NCBI RefSeq assembly: GCF_014203395.1
Contig: NZ_JACHIW010000001.1
Location: 2,046,001 to 2,110,000 of the forward strand
Direction: 5' to 3'
Source of the DNA: Saccharopolyspora phatthalungensis
GTDB lineage: Bacteria > Actinomycetota > Actinomycetes > Mycobacteriales > Pseudonocardiaceae
DNA length: 64,000 bases
Numbering within the stretch: the stretch's first letter is position 1; each line of letters begins with the position of its first letter. Made by a program: the position numbers and the translations under genes. The notes beneath the pieces are model-generated. The model saw only the letters and a list, made by a program, of their open reading frames with translations. It ran no database searches and had not been told where the DNA came from. This document shows, in pieces, positions 44,944-54,082 of this stretch.

Positions 44944-44960
44944 CGCGAAGGGGCACCCGC
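44944..44960 (+). terminator. Left arm of the ponA terminator, split by an IS
   Basis: This 17-base arm is exactly complementary to 49809-49825 on the far side of the IS element. Removing the IS and one 3-bp target copy joins them into a perfect 17-bp hairpin with loop GAAAGTCG, 13 bp after the ponA stop. As it stands, ponA has lost its terminator. Confidence 0.75.
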
Positions 44961-45026
44961 GAAAGTTGAACTGCTCCCCGGGAGTTGGACTGAGAAATTC
45001 AGTTCCGATCTCCGGGGAGCAGTTGC

Positions 45027-45521
45027 ATGCGTAGGGACAGTTCGTTGACCGTGGAGCAGCGTGCTGCGGCGATAGAGTTGTTCGGTGATGGTTGGGCGAG
45101 GAAGGCGGTCGCGACCAGGCTTGGGGCCTCGGTCTGGGCGGTCGGTGAGTTGTATGACCGGTGGCGGCTTCGTGGGGGTGCGGCACTGGTGAGTAAGCCG
45201 ACCAAGCGTGCGTTCTCCTTCGAGTTCAAACTCAAGGCGGTGCAGCGGTTCCTCGCTGGTGAGACCAAGTTCGATCTGGCTCGTGAGTTCGATCTGTCCT
45301 CGCCGAAGCTGATCGAGACGTGGGCGCGGATCTACCGCAACGAGGGCGAGGAGGGGCTGCGCCCGAAACGCCGAGGCCGTCCACCCAGGCCCGCTGAGGC
45401 GGGCTCGGGCGGGGAAAGCGAGCTCCAGGCACTGCGCCGGGAGAACGAGCGGCTACGGGCGGAGAACGCCTACCTGGGAAAATTGCGTGCCCTGAGGACG
45501 CGGGAACAGCGGCGAAAGTAG
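45027..45521 (+). CDS. IS3-family transposase OrfA
   Basis: 164 residues. Two helix-turn-helix segments (SLTVEQRAAAIELFGDGWAR with VATRLGASVWAVGELYDRW; FEFKLKAVQRFLAGETKFDL with AREFDLSSPKLIETWARIY) are followed by a basic GRPPRP linker and a C-terminal leucine zipper (SELQALRRENERLRAENAYL). It binds the IS ends. The RBS GGGGAG lies 7 nt before the ATG. OrfB lies in the -1 frame, as usual for IS3; GGGAAAATT near 45476 is a possible slip site for the fusion. Confidence 0.9.
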   Translation: MRRDSSLTVEQRAAAIELFGDGWARKAVATRLGASVWAVGELYDRWRLRGGAALVSKPTKRAFSFEFKLKAVQRFLAGETKFDLAREFDLSSPKLIETWARIYRNEGEEGLRPKRRGRPPRPAEAGSGGESELQALRRENERLRAENAYLGKLRALRTREQRRK

Positions 45522-45526
45522 CCGCT

Positions 45527-46170
45527 GTGATCGCCCTCAGGGCCGGCCATCGCCTCGAAGTGCTGCTTGAGGTCGCCGGGCTGGCCCGGTCGACGTTTTC
45601 TATCACCAGGCCCGCCTGGACCGGCCCGATCCCCACGCCGAGCTCAAGACCGCGATCACCACGACCTTCGAGGAAAACAGGCGCCGGGGACATCGCGTCG
45701 TGCACCGCGAACTCGTGCGCACCGGGTGGCGGGTCGCGAAGAAGACCGTGCTCAAGCTGATGCGTGAACTGGGTCTGGCCTGCCCGATCCGCCGGCGGCG
45801 GCGCTATGTCTCCTACCAGGGCGAGGTCGGCAAGGTCGCTGACAACATCCTGGACAGGCAGTTCACCGCCACCGCCCCGAACCAGAAGTGGGTCACCGAC
45901 GTCACCGAGTTCCGCATCAACGACCGCAAGGTCTACTTCTCGCCGGTGATGGACCTGTTCGACCGGCAGATCATCTCCTACGCGCTCAGCAACTCACCCA
46001 ACCTGGAGCTGACCAACTCATCCCTGCAGGACGCGCTGGCGACCTTGGAAGAGGGACAGGCGCCGTTGGTGCACTCCGACCAGGGATTTCAGTATCAGCA
46101 CCGGTCCTGGCGAGGCTTGTTGACCAAGGCCGGTGCGAGGCAGTCGATGTCACGGAAGGCCAACTCCCTC
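45527..46170 (+). pseudogene. IS3 transposase OrfB, 5' part (frameshifted and truncated)
   Basis: The DDE integrase N-terminal part. It opens at GTG 45527 (VIALRAGHRLEVLLEVAGLA) and then needs a -1 shift at TTTTC (45596-45600) to continue YHQARLDRPDPHAELK and on to HRELVRTGWRVAKKTVLKLM. The first two catalytic Asp residues are present (WVTDVTEF, VHSDQGFQY). The frame is interrupted after SMSRKANSL by a 3.4-kb insertion. The missing T is probably a mutation, though programmed slippage cannot be excluded. Confidence 0.85.
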
Positions 46171-46245
46171 TTAACCGGCTAATGGTTGTGTTTGTCCAGG
46201 TCAGCGACACGCTGCGGTAGTGGTACTTGCCGGTTGGCTGCGTTC

Positions 46246-47349
46246 ATGGCTGGTACGTCTGTTCCTTTGGGTATCGAGGCCGGTCTTCGGCTTGAGGAAC
46301 GGGACGGTGGCTGGGCGTTGGCCGGGCCGGCCGCGTCGCGGTTCGGGTTGGTGGATGAGTACCTGGCGTATTTGGCCGATCGGAACTATTCACCGAAGAC
46401 CGTGCGTGCCTATGGATACGACGTGTTGGCGTTCTGCCGGTGGCTCGTCGTTGAGGAGCAGCCGTTGCCGGAGGTGACCACGGAGGTGTTGTTGCGGTTC
46501 TTGCGTGCCTGCCGGGAGGCTACGGTTGCGGGCAGGCCGGGGCCGAACGTGGTCACGTTGTCGGGCCGTCGGATGGATCAGTATGCCCCCACGACGATCA
46601 ATCGGCGGTTGGCGGCGATCTCGGGTTTGTTCGCGTTCGCCGCGATGCGGGATCCGGACGTGAAAAACCCAGTCCCCAGAGGCAAGGAGGCCCGCTGGCT
46701 GGTAGCGGGTGAGCGCAGCGGGATGCTCGCGCACACCGTCCGTCGGCCGAAAACCCGTTCGTCGCTTCGGCTCCGGGAGCCTCGTCGTCTGCCCACGGCG
46801 CTGTCGCAGTCGGATGCGGCGGAGCTTCTGGCGAGTTTTCATGCGTGGCGGGACCGGGCGATCGCGGGCTTGATGCTGTATTGCGGGCTGCGTTCCGCCG
46901 AGGTGCTGGGCCTGGACGTCGTCGACGCCGATATCGGCGGCCGATGGCTGCGGGTGGTCGGTAAGGGCCAGCGGGAACGCCGGGTCCCGCTGGATGCCGA
47001 CGTCGCTTCGGTGATCCAGGTGTATTTGCTGGCCGAGCGGCCCGAATCCGCAAGCGCCCGTCTGTTTCTCGTGGCCAAGGGGCCGAACCGGGGCCAGCCG
47101 TTGACTGCGGCCGGGTTGCGCACGATCTTCCGCTATCACCGTGGGCTTACCGGCGTCGTCGGCGGGCATCCTCACGCGCTGCGACACACCTTCGGCACCG
47201 CCCTGGCCGAAGCGGGGGTCGATCTCGCGGTGATGCAAGCGTTGCTCGGACACGCTCATGTCGACACCACCGCCCGTTACATCCATTTGGCTCCGGCGCA
47301 TGTGAAAGCAGAATTCGATGCCGCTCGCGATCGCATCCGCTCCCAGTGA
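46246..47349 (+). CDS. Tyrosine recombinase A (TnpA-like)
   Basis: 367-residue integrase. The N-terminal SAM-like domain is YLAYLADRNYSPKTVRAYGY. The catalytic domain has the Arg motif YCGLRSAEVLGLDV, the HxxR box PHALRHTFGTALAEAG, LLGHAHVDTTARYIH and the nucleophile Tyr in TARYIHL. ATG 46246 is chosen as the first Met in a sensible N-terminus; the RBS is weak and an upstream ATG at 46186 would run into the element end. It overlaps the next gene by 32 bp. Confidence 0.85.
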   Translation: MAGTSVPLGIEAGLRLEERDGGWALAGPAASRFGLVDEYLAYLADRNYSPKTVRAYGYDVLAFCRWLVVEEQPLPEVTTEVLLRFLRACREATVAGRPGPNVVTLSGRRMDQYAPTTINRRLAAISGLFAFAAMRDPDVKNPVPRGKEARWLVAGERSGMLAHTVRRPKTRSSLRLREPRRLPTALSQSDAAELLASFHAWRDRAIAGLMLYCGLRSAEVLGLDVVDADIGGRWLRVVGKGQRERRVPLDADVASVIQVYLLAERPESASARLFLVAKGPNRGQPLTAAGLRTIFRYHRGLTGVVGGHPHALRHTFGTALAEAGVDLAVMQALLGHAHVDTTARYIHLAPAHVKAEFDAARDRIRSQ

Positions 47350-49222
47350 TGATCTGCACGCCGCCTACTTGGACTACCTGCGGCGGACCGGACGCGGAAA
47401 CACCGCCTACACGGGGGCGGCTCGGGTGTTCTTCCAGCGCTGGCCAGACCCCGGGCAGTGGGCGGTGCAGCCTTTGGAGACCCGCTTGTCGGCGGGAAGC
47501 TCGACCCGGCCGATCATCACGTTCCTGATGCTGCATCGGGTGCTGCAACCGGGCTATGACTATCTGCTGGAACGCAAGCTTTCCAGCATCTGGAGGGAGG
47601 TCAAGGATTCACCGCTGGGTCCGGATCTCGATCGGTTCATGACCGCGGCCGCCGAGCTCGGGTTCACCGAACGGGTCCGGTTCGCCACCGGTTCCCAAGT
47701 TCCGGTCCGGCTGCTGATCCAGACTGGACGGTCGCTGGATCTGCTCACCATGGCCGATCTGGACGAATTCCGGGCTGCGTGCCAGGAGCGGGAGACGCGA
47801 ACTGGCAAGGGGCACAGGCACTATCTGGCGTCGGTCAGCAATGCCCAACGGGTGCTGTTTTACTTGGGAATCGTCGATGAACTGCCACGCTCGGGCGGGC
47901 CGGTCCCGTTCGCCGACCGGCTCGCCGACCTGCGGCCGCCGATCCGCGAGACGATGATCGCCTATCTGGAACGCAAGCGGGCGACCTGTCAGCCCAAAAC
48001 GGTGTCGGCCTTCGCGACCCGGCTCAAGCACTTCGGGGTCTTCCTGGCCGAGGTCGATCCCGGACTCGGCTCCATCGCCGAGCTGGATCGCCGCAAGCAC
48101 ATCGAGCCCTACCTGAGGTCGCTGGTCGACGCGGTCAACCCGAAAAACGATCAGCCGATCACCGTCGCGGACCGATCCCGGCGAGTGCTCGCGCTGATGG
48201 GATTCCTGACCGATATCACCGAGTGGGACTGGCCCGACGCGCCACCCCGCAAGCTGATATTCCGCGACGATGTCCCCAAACTCCCGCACACGCTGCCCCG
48301 CTACCTGCCCCTCGACGTCGACCGCCGACTCACCGCAGTGCTGACCGAACACCCCGGCAACGAACTCGCCGCAGCCGCCCTGCGACTGCAACGCAGCTGC
48401 GGACTGCGGATCGGGGAACTGCTCGACCTCGAGCTCGACTGCGTCCACGAAGTCCCCGACCACGGCAGCTGGCTGAAAATCCCGCTCGGCAAACTGGAGA
48501 CCGAGCGCATGATCCCCATCGATGACGACATCCTCGACCTAATCGACCACATCACCGCCATCCGCTCCCACGGACGGCCGATGCCGCACCCTCGCTACCG
48601 GCGCCGGGCCCAGTTCCTGTTCACCCACCACGGCCGACGCCTCTCCCAAAGCGCGGTCCGTCACGAACTCGACCGCGCCGCCCAGTCCGCGGGACTCGAC
48701 CACCTCACCCCGCACCAGCTCCGCCACACCTACGCCACCGCCCTGGTCAACGCCGGCGTCTCACTCCAAGCACTGATGGCGCTACTTGGCCACGTCTCCG
48801 CCGAGATGAGCCTGCGCTACGGTCGGCTGTTCGACACCACCGTCCGAGCCGAATACGAACGAGCCCTCGACCTCGCCAAACAACAGGCCCGCACCCCCAC
48901 CACCGGCACGATCAGCCTGCCACTGGCCGACATCACCGGCGGAGCCGACTGGAAGAACACCCCATTGCTCAAATCCCGTCTGGCCGGCGGGTTCTGCCTC
49001 CGCGCACCCGCCCAAGGCGCCTGCGCCTACGCCAACATCTGCGAGCATTGCCCCAGCTTCCACACCGAACCCAGCTCGCTGCCCATCCTGGCCGCCCAAC
49101 GCGTCGACGCCGAAGCACTCGCCCGCGACGCCGAACAACGAGGCTGGATCGCCGAAGCCCAACGCCACCAACGACTCATCGCCCGACTCGACATTCTGAT
49201 CAACGAGGCCCAAGCCGGATGA
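47318..49222 (+). CDS. Tyrosine recombinase B (TnpB-like, with zinc-finger tail)
   Basis: 634 residues, longer than usual integrases. The N-terminal domains reach about residue 330. The catalytic part has RSCGLRIGELLDLELD, HQLRHTYATALVNAG, LLGHVSAEMSLRYGRLF with the Tyr nucleophile. A C-terminal Cys cluster (FCLRAPAQGACAYANICEHC) probably binds zinc. The architecture matches TnpB of Tn554-family elements. Its stop overlaps the third gene as ATGA (49219-49222). Confidence 0.88.
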   Translation: MPLAIASAPSDDLHAAYLDYLRRTGRGNTAYTGAARVFFQRWPDPGQWAVQPLETRLSAGSSTRPIITFLMLHRVLQPGYDYLLERKLSSIWREVKDSPLGPDLDRFMTAAAELGFTERVRFATGSQVPVRLLIQTGRSLDLLTMADLDEFRAACQERETRTGKGHRHYLASVSNAQRVLFYLGIVDELPRSGGPVPFADRLADLRPPIRETMIAYLERKRATCQPKTVSAFATRLKHFGVFLAEVDPGLGSIAELDRRKHIEPYLRSLVDAVNPKNDQPITVADRSRRVLALMGFLTDITEWDWPDAPPRKLIFRDDVPKLPHTLPRYLPLDVDRRLTAVLTEHPGNELAAAALRLQRSCGLRIGELLDLELDCVHEVPDHGSWLKIPLGKLETERMIPIDDDILDLIDHITAIRSHGRPMPHPRYRRRAQFLFTHHGRRLSQSAVRHELDRAAQSAGLDHLTPHQLRHTYATALVNAGVSLQALMALLGHVSAEMSLRYGRLFDTTVRAEYERALDLAKQQARTPTTGTISLPLADITGGADWKNTPLLKSRLAGGFCLRAPAQGACAYANICEHCPSFHTEPSSLPILAAQRVDAEALARDAEQRGWIAEAQRHQRLIARLDILINEAQAG

Positions 49223-49518
49223 CCACCACCAGCACCCTGGGCCGCGTCGAACGCGCCTGCGTCCAGCTCCACCACGACGGCCACGCCGTCACCTTCACCG
49301 CCGTCGCCGCCCACACCGGGCTGGGCCGCACCACCCTCTACCGCAACCCAACCCTGCGCGCCGTCATCGAGGAACACCGATCTCGATCCGCCACCAGCGG
49401 CACCCTCACCAGCCTCACCGACGAGATCACCACCCTCCGCGCCGCCCTCGACGCCCTCGCCACCCGAGTACGCCGCCACGAAGAACAACTCCGACGCCTC
49501 ACAGCTCGAAACGACTGA
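49219..49518 (+). CDS. Small DUF6262-type protein (TnpC-like)
   Basis: 99 residues. The N-terminal helix-turn-helix is VTFTAVAAHTGLGRTTLYRN. A C-terminal coiled coil (LTDEITTLRAALDALATRVR with RHEEQLRRL) follows. Such proteins accompany the two recombinases in Tn554-like elements and modulate their orientation or efficiency. Translation is coupled to the preceding gene. Confidence 0.85.
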   Translation: MTTTSTLGRVERACVQLHHDGHAVTFTAVAAHTGLGRTTLYRNPTLRAVIEEHRSRSATSGTLTSLTDEITTLRAALDALATRVRRHEEQLRRLTARND

Positions 49519-49572
49519 AAGCGTTAACCGGCCAACAACCGGAAACCACGATCATTAGCCGGATAATGTCAC

Positions 49573-49764
49573 GACAACGCCGTCATCGAGAGCTTTTTCG
49601 GTCATCTCAAGGAAGAGATGTTCCACCACACCCGATACCTCAGCGTCGAGGCGTTCACGACCGCGCTGGATGACTACATCACCTGGTTCAACACCGGCCG
49701 TGGTCACACACACTGCGAGGGTCTGAGCCCGGTGCAATACCGGACCCAGACCCTCGCCGCCTAG
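49573..49764 (+). pseudogene. IS3 transposase OrfB, 3' part
   Basis: The continuation of OrfB after the insertion: DNAVIESFFGHLKEEMFHHT with the catalytic Glu, then YLSVEAFTTALDDYITWFNT and CEGLSPVQYRTQTLAA before TAG. Because the catalytic Glu is separated from the two Asp residues, the transposase is inactive unless the inner element excises. Confidence 0.88.
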
Positions 49765-49852
49765 ACTCTCAATTACCGAGTCCAACCCCCGGGGACCACT
49801 TCAAGTCGGCGGGTGCCCCTTCGCGTTGTACTGCCCCAAGTAGCATCCGGGC

Positions 49853-51478
49853 GTGTCCACCTCCAGCGCGCCCGCCAGCCCCGAACCATCGCCGACGCCC
49901 GGCAAGCGCGCGAGCTCGGCCGTGGACACCGACTCCCTGGGCCCCGCCGACCGGGTCGCACCCACCTGGACCGAGCCGCTGGCGCAGCGGCTCAGCCGCC
50001 CCTTCGGCGGTCGGCTCGGGCGGCACGCGCAGGTCGGGCGCCAGTGGTTCTGGACGCCCCTGCGGGTGATCCTGCTGTTCGCGGTGCTGGTGCTGGCCGC
50101 CGCATGGCTGTTCAAGGCGCCCTGCCAGGTCACCTACAACACCGAGGGCGGGCCGCAGCTGGACTGGCGGAACAACCGGCAGTACACGGCGATGTGCTAC
50201 ACCGACATCATCCCGCGCTACGGCATGGGTGATCTTGCGCCGGACACCGCGTTTCCGTACAAGACACCGTGGTTGGAGAACCGCGGCACCCCCCAGGAGC
50301 GGGTCCGGTACATGGAATACCCGGTGCTGACCGGGATTTTCCAGTGGATCAACGCACGCTCCGCCGACGGTTGGGCGACCCTGGCGAGCTTCGGCTGGCT
50401 GCCGTCCGGCCTGACGAGCGTGCTGTACTTCAACATCTCGGCGTTCTGGCTGGCCGCGGCCTGGCTGGTGACCATTTGGGCGCTGGTGCTGCTGTGCCGC
50501 AGACGAATCTGGGACGCCGCGCTGGCCGCCGTGTCGCCGCTCGTCTTCGTGCACGCCTTCACCAATTTCGACACCCTGGCCACGGCTTTCGGCACGGTCG
50601 GGCTGCTCGCGTGGGCGCGGCGCAGGCCGGTGCTGGCCGGCGTACTGATCGGGCTCGGGGGCGCGGCGAAGCTCTACCCGCTGTTCTTCCTCGGCCCGCT
50701 ACTGATTCTGGCCTGGCGGGCCGGGAAGCTGCCGGAGGCGTTGCGCTCGGTGCTGGCCGCCGCGGTGACCTGGCTGGCCGTCAACGTGCCGATACTCGTG
50801 CTGTACCCGGTGGGATGGCGGGAGTTCTTCCGGCTCAATAACGAGCGACCCGCCGACCCGGACTCGCTGTACAACGTGCTCATGCACTTCACCGGCTGGG
50901 CGGGCTTCGACGGCCCGCTGCCGGACGGGGCCATGCCGACGATGCTCAACTCGGTCAGCCTCGCGGTGTTCCTGGTGGCCTGCCTCGGCATCGGCTGGCT
51001 AGCGCTGGCCGCGCCGACCCGGCCTCGGCTGGCGCAACTGTGCTTCCTGGTGGTGGCGGCGTTCCTGCTGACCAACAAGGTGTGGAGCCCGCAGTACTCG
51101 CTGTGGCTGGTGCCGCTGGCGGTACTGGCGATCCCGCGCTGGCGGCTGCTGCTGACCTGGATGGTCATCGACGCCGCGGTCTGGGCGCCGCGGATGTATT
51201 ACTACCTCGGCACCGGCAACAAGGGGCTGCCGGAAGGCTGGTTCCTGGGCGCGGTCGTGATCCGTGATGCGATGGTGGTCGCGCTGTGCGTGTTGATCAT
51301 CCAGGAGATCCTGCGGCCCGAGCGGGACAGGGTCCGCGCGGCGCTGGTCGTGCGGGGCGAGCGCGAGCCTGGCGCGTTCGATGACCCGTGCGGTGGGGTC
51401 TTGGACGGAGCACGAGACCGATTCGTGTTACCCGGCATAGGCCATTGGGGTAAGGAACCGTCCGCACCCGGGCGATGA
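49853..51478 (+). CDS. GT87-family mannosyltransferase-like membrane protein (Rv0051-like)
   Basis: 541-residue polytopic protein. The disordered N-tail is followed by a first helix ([19 protein letters not shown]) and a long first extracellular loop with [18 protein letters not shown] and [15 protein letters not shown]. About ten helices follow ([59 protein letters not shown]). The substrate is probably a polyprenyl-phosphate sugar. In mycobacteria the homologue follows ponA1 directly; here the mobile elements intervene. Because ponA has lost its terminator and IS promoters point this way, transcription may be altered. Confidence 0.85.
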   Translation: MSTSSAPASPEPSPTPGKRASSAVDTDSLGPADRVAPTWTEPLAQRLSRPFGGRLGRHAQVGRQWFWTPLRVILLFAVLVLAAAWLFKAPCQVTYNTEGGPQLDWRNNRQYTAMCYTDIIPRYGMGDLAPDTAFPYKTPWLENRGTPQERVRYMEYPVLTGIFQWINARSADGWATLASFGWLPSGLTSVLYFNISAFWLAAAWLVTIWALVLLCRRRIWDAALAAVSPLVFVHAFTNFDTLATAFGTVGLLAWARRRPVLAGVLIGLGGAAKLYPLFFLGPLLILAWRAGKLPEALRSVLAAAVTWLAVNVPILVLYPVGWREFFRLNNERPADPDSLYNVLMHFTGWAGFDGPLPDGAMPTMLNSVSLAVFLVACLGIGWLALAAPTRPRLAQLCFLVVAAFLLTNKVWSPQYSLWLVPLAVLAIPRWRLLLTWMVIDAAVWAPRMYYYLGTGNKGLPEGWFLGAVVIRDAMVVALCVLIIQEILRPERDRVRAALVVRGEREPGAFDDPCGGVLDGARDRFVLPGIGHWGKEPSAPGR

Positions 51479-51545
51479 TCCTCTCAGGGAAATCTCGGGG
51501 TCGGTCCCCGACGCAGCGAACCGCCGCGGCGGCGAACCTTGAAGC

Positions 51546-51737
51546 ATGACGACGTACCGAATGCCCCTTGCCCGGCCGCGCGATGCGGCGATGATCGCGG
51601 GTGTGTGCGCCGGTTTGGCCCAGCGGTTCGGCATCAAGCCGTTTACCGTCCGCCTGCTGTTCCTGCTGTCCTGCCTGCTACCCGGCCCGCAGTTCGTGGT
51701 CTACCTCGCGCTCTGGGTGCTGATTCCGAAGCGCTGA
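51546..51737 (+). CDS. PspC domain protein
   Basis: 63-residue membrane protein consisting of one PspC domain (DAAMIAGVCAGLAQRFGIKP with TVRLLFLLSCLLPGPQFVVY, ending LWVLIPKR). PspC domains are linked to envelope stress responses. The start ATG has a weak RBS. It is monocistronic, 67 bp after the GT87 gene. Confidence 0.9.
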   Translation: MTTYRMPLARPRDAAMIAGVCAGLAQRFGIKPFTVRLLFLLSCLLPGPQFVVYLALWVLIPKR

Positions 51738-51762
51738 AACCGCGTGGGTGGTCGTTGGTACC

Positions 51763-51808
51763 GGCGATTTCAACGGAGATTCGCCCGGGATTTCCATTGA
51801 ATCGCCCG
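51763..51808. repeat. Degenerate GATTTC palindromes, copies 4a and 4b
   Basis: Two imperfect relatives of the dispersed palindrome in tandem: GGCGATTTC with GAGATTCGCC, and CGGGATTTC with GAATCGCCCG. They lie between pspC and the convergent M20 peptidase gene. TTATCCCCA (51811-51819) follows directly. Confidence 0.5.
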
Positions 51809-51821
51809 AATTATCCCCAGG

Positions 51822-53237
51822 TCAGCGACAAGCGTGGGCGTCGAGGACGTAGGCGACGGCCGAGGTGACCTTGGCGGCGAACGCGAGGTGCAGCGACTCG
51901 TCCGGCACGTGTGCGTTGCTGTCCGGTCCCAGCGCCCCGGTGACCACGAACTGCGCGTCCGGGTAGGCGTCGTGCAGCAGGCCCATGAACGGAATCGAGC
52001 CGCCGAGCCCCATCGTCCGCCAACCCGCCCCGAACACCTCGTGGCTGGCCTGGTCCAACGCCGTCGAGAGCCAAGCCGCGGGGTCCGGCGCGTGCCAACC
52101 CAGCCCGGTCTCGGTGTGCCCGAAGGTCACCTTCGCGCCGTACGGCACGTCGGTGGTCAGCCGCTCCTGGATCGCGCGCATCGCCGCCTCGGGGTCAGCC
52201 GTCGGCGGCAGCCGGAAGCTCAGCATCACCGTCGTGTAAGGCCGCAGCACGTTGCCCGCATCCGCGGGCAGCGGCAGCCCATCGGCGCCGATCACCGACA
52301 GCGTCGGCCGCCAGGTGCTGTTCAGGGCGAGCTCGACCTCGTCCTCGTCGACCGGCCGCAGCCCATCCGGCCACGGCACCACGTTGCGCACCAGCCCGGG
52401 CGCGGCCTCGATCGCCGAACGCGCCTCGGCGATCCGGTTCTCCGGGATCGGCACGTTCAGCTCGGACACCAGGATCTCGCCGGTGGCGGAGTCCTCCAGC
52501 CGGTCCAGCAACTGCCGCAGCACCCGGAACGAGCTGGGCGCGATGCCGCTGGCGATACCCGAGTGCAGGCCGTTGTCGAGCACCTGCACCTTGACTTCAA
52601 GCTGCGCCATGCCGCGCAGCGAGTTCGTCAGCCACAGCCGGTCGTAGTCGCCGGCCCCGGAGTCCAGGCACACCACCAGCGAGACGTCGCCGAGCCGCTC
52701 GGACAGGTGCTCCAGGTAGGCGGGCAGGTCGGGGCTGCCGGACTCCTCGCCGGTCTCCAGCAGCACCACGCAGCGTGCATGCGCGCCGCCGTGCGCGCGG
52801 ACCGACTCGATCGCCGTGATCGCCGCATACCCGGCGTAGCCGTCGTCGGCGGCGCCGCGCCCATACAGCCGTCCGTCGCGGACCACCGGCGTCCACGGCT
52901 CGAGTCCCTCGGACCAGCCGCCCACCGGCGGCTGCTTGTCGAGGTGCCCATACAGCAGCGTCGTCTCGTCGGGTGCACCTTCGCTCGCCGGGATGTCCAC
53001 CAACAGCAGCGGGGTGCGTTCGGGCAGCCGCAGGACCTCGATGTTCGCGCCTGGGATGTCCCGCGCCGAGATCCACGCCCGCAGGTGTTCGATGGCGGCG
53101 TCGAGGTGCCCGGCGGCGGCCCATCCGGTGTCGAAGGCGGGCGAGATCGCCGGGATCTTCACCAACTCCGACAGACTGGGCAGGACCGATTCGTCCCATG
53201 CCTGGTCAACGGCTTTCGCTACGGCTGCACGATCCAC
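51822..53237 (-). CDS. M20-family dipeptidase / carboxypeptidase
   Basis: 471-residue di-zinc peptidase. Metal ligands and catalytic residues are in LLYGHLDKQPPVGGW (H, D), GRGAADDGYAGYAA (D), VLLETGEESGSPDL (EE) and VVCLDSGAGDYDR (D), with the C-terminal His in PDSNAHVPDESLHL. The dimerisation lid has GLHSGIASGIAPSSF. It hydrolyses dipeptides or N-acyl amino acids; the specificity cannot be read. The GTG at 53237 is the start. It is monocistronic. Confidence 0.93.
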   Translation of the reverse strand: MDRAAVAKAVDQAWDESVLPSLSELVKIPAISPAFDTGWAAAGHLDAAIEHLRAWISARDIPGANIEVLRLPERTPLLLVDIPASEGAPDETTLLYGHLDKQPPVGGWSEGLEPWTPVVRDGRLYGRGAADDGYAGYAAITAIESVRAHGGAHARCVVLLETGEESGSPDLPAYLEHLSERLGDVSLVVCLDSGAGDYDRLWLTNSLRGMAQLEVKVQVLDNGLHSGIASGIAPSSFRVLRQLLDRLEDSATGEILVSELNVPIPENRIAEARSAIEAAPGLVRNVVPWPDGLRPVDEDEVELALNSTWRPTLSVIGADGLPLPADAGNVLRPYTTVMLSFRLPPTADPEAAMRAIQERLTTDVPYGAKVTFGHTETGLGWHAPDPAAWLSTALDQASHEVFGAGWRTMGLGGSIPFMGLLHDAYPDAQFVVTGALGPDSNAHVPDESLHLAFAAKVTSAVAYVLDAHACR

Positions 53238-53372
53238 GCCGCGATCCTATGCCCGCCTTCGCCCAGTTGGAGGCGATCGCCGGAGCTGTTCTCCGTAACG
53301 ACCGTGAGTCCTTCGGGAACCTAGACCGCCCGTGCCAAGACGCCCGGGCGACTCACGGCCACGGGTTCGGCT

Positions 53373-54014
53373 TCAGCTGCTCGTACTCATGGTCGCTGCC
53401 ACGGCGCCACCGGCGGAAATGGCCGCGGTGGCAGCGGCGACAACGGCCTCCACCGTCTTGCCCAGCTGCTCGCCCTTGCTGATCTCCTTCAAGCGCTTGC
53501 GCTCGGCCCGCTCCAGGCCGAGCACCCGAACCAGCCCGGTCGCGTGCACCAAGGCGGCGAGCAGCGCCGTCCGGTTGTCGAGCTCGCGCTCCTCGCGGGC
53601 GACCGCCCGGATTTCCGCGATCAACGCCTGCCGCGCCGCCGGGTCCGGGAAGTACTTGTCGTACGTGAACAACAGCGCCGACTTGCGCTCGCACCGCATC
53701 AAGCCCCGCTCCGCCAGCGCGGCGCAATGCACCTTGCGCACGCCCCGCCGGTACTGGACGAATCGCGGTGCGGCAACCGGCTTGTTCGCCGCGCCCGCCT
53801 TCTTGACCAGGTAGGCCATGCACTCGTCGAGCCAGCCGATGCCGCTCGGTGCGGCGTCGCGAACCTGGACCCTCTTGCCGACGAACTCGATCCGATGCCG
53901 CAGCACCAGCTCACCTAGTTCCGCCGCGCCGGTGTATTCGGACGTCGAGTAGTACGAGCCGTTGTCCTTGTGGAGCAGCAACACGAACTCTTCGGGCAGG
54001 GGCAAAGCCGTCAT
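53373..54014 (-). CDS. GPP34 (GOLPH3-like) family protein 1
   Basis: 213-residue protein of the GOLPH3/VPS74 fold: LPLPEEFVLLLHKDNGSYY, GAAELGELVLRHRIEF, ERGLMRCERKSALLF, RQALIAEIRAVA and ALLAALVHATGLVRVL. Eukaryotic members bind phosphatidylinositol-4-phosphate; bacterial ones are uncharacterised, and a role at phosphoinositide-containing membranes is speculative. The C-terminus has an Ala-rich hydrophobic stretch (VEAVVAAATAAISAGG). The ATG at 54014 has a weak RBS. It lies 68 bp downstream of a paralogue. Confidence 0.85.
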   Translation of the reverse strand: MTALPLPEEFVLLLHKDNGSYYSTSEYTGAAELGELVLRHRIEFVGKRVQVRDAAPSGIGWLDECMAYLVKKAGAANKPVAAPRFVQYRRGVRKVHCAALAERGLMRCERKSALLFTYDKYFPDPAARQALIAEIRAVAREERELDNRTALLAALVHATGLVRVLGLERAERKRLKEISKGEQLGKTVEAVVAAATAAISAGGAVAATMSTSS

Positions 54015-54082
54015 GCAGGCAGTGTCGCAGCGGTCCTCGGGCGTCGTGGCCGGTTTCGGCAGGAAGGATGCATCTTTGCAGG

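Larger units (their letters stand above)
46171..49572 (+). mobile_element. Tn554-like three-gene site-specific element inside IS3 orfB
   Basis: A 3402-bp insertion carrying two tyrosine recombinases and a small DUF6262-type protein in overlapping order (tnpA-tnpB-tnpC layout). The ends hold an inverted CCGGCTAATG (46175-46184; CATTAGCCGG at 49553-49562). Removing 46171-49572 restores the orfB frame exactly (NSL joined to DNAVIESFF), which fixes the ends to within a few bases. No target duplication is seen, as expected for the Tn554 family. No cargo gene is present. Confidence 0.85.
44967..49803 (+). mobile_element. IS3-family element (interrupted), 3-bp target duplication
   Basis: The ends are inverted repeats starting TGAACTGCTCCCCGGGAGTT on the left (44967) and TGAAGTGGTCCCCGGGGGTT on the right (reading inward from 49803). 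They continue with TTGGACT and AATT blocks to about 36 bp. Both flanks carry AGT (44964-44966, 49804-49806), a 3-bp duplication as IS3 elements make. It contains orfA, orfB split in two, and a 3402-bp insertion. Without the insertion it is 1435 bp, a normal IS3 length. Confidence 0.88.

Noticed and set aside
46147..49573. ATGTCACG direct repeat (46147-46154 and 49566-49573) as target duplication of the inner element
   Set aside because: Joining at these copies would put orfB out of frame and lose conserved residues; the junction 46170/49573 restores the frame exactly.
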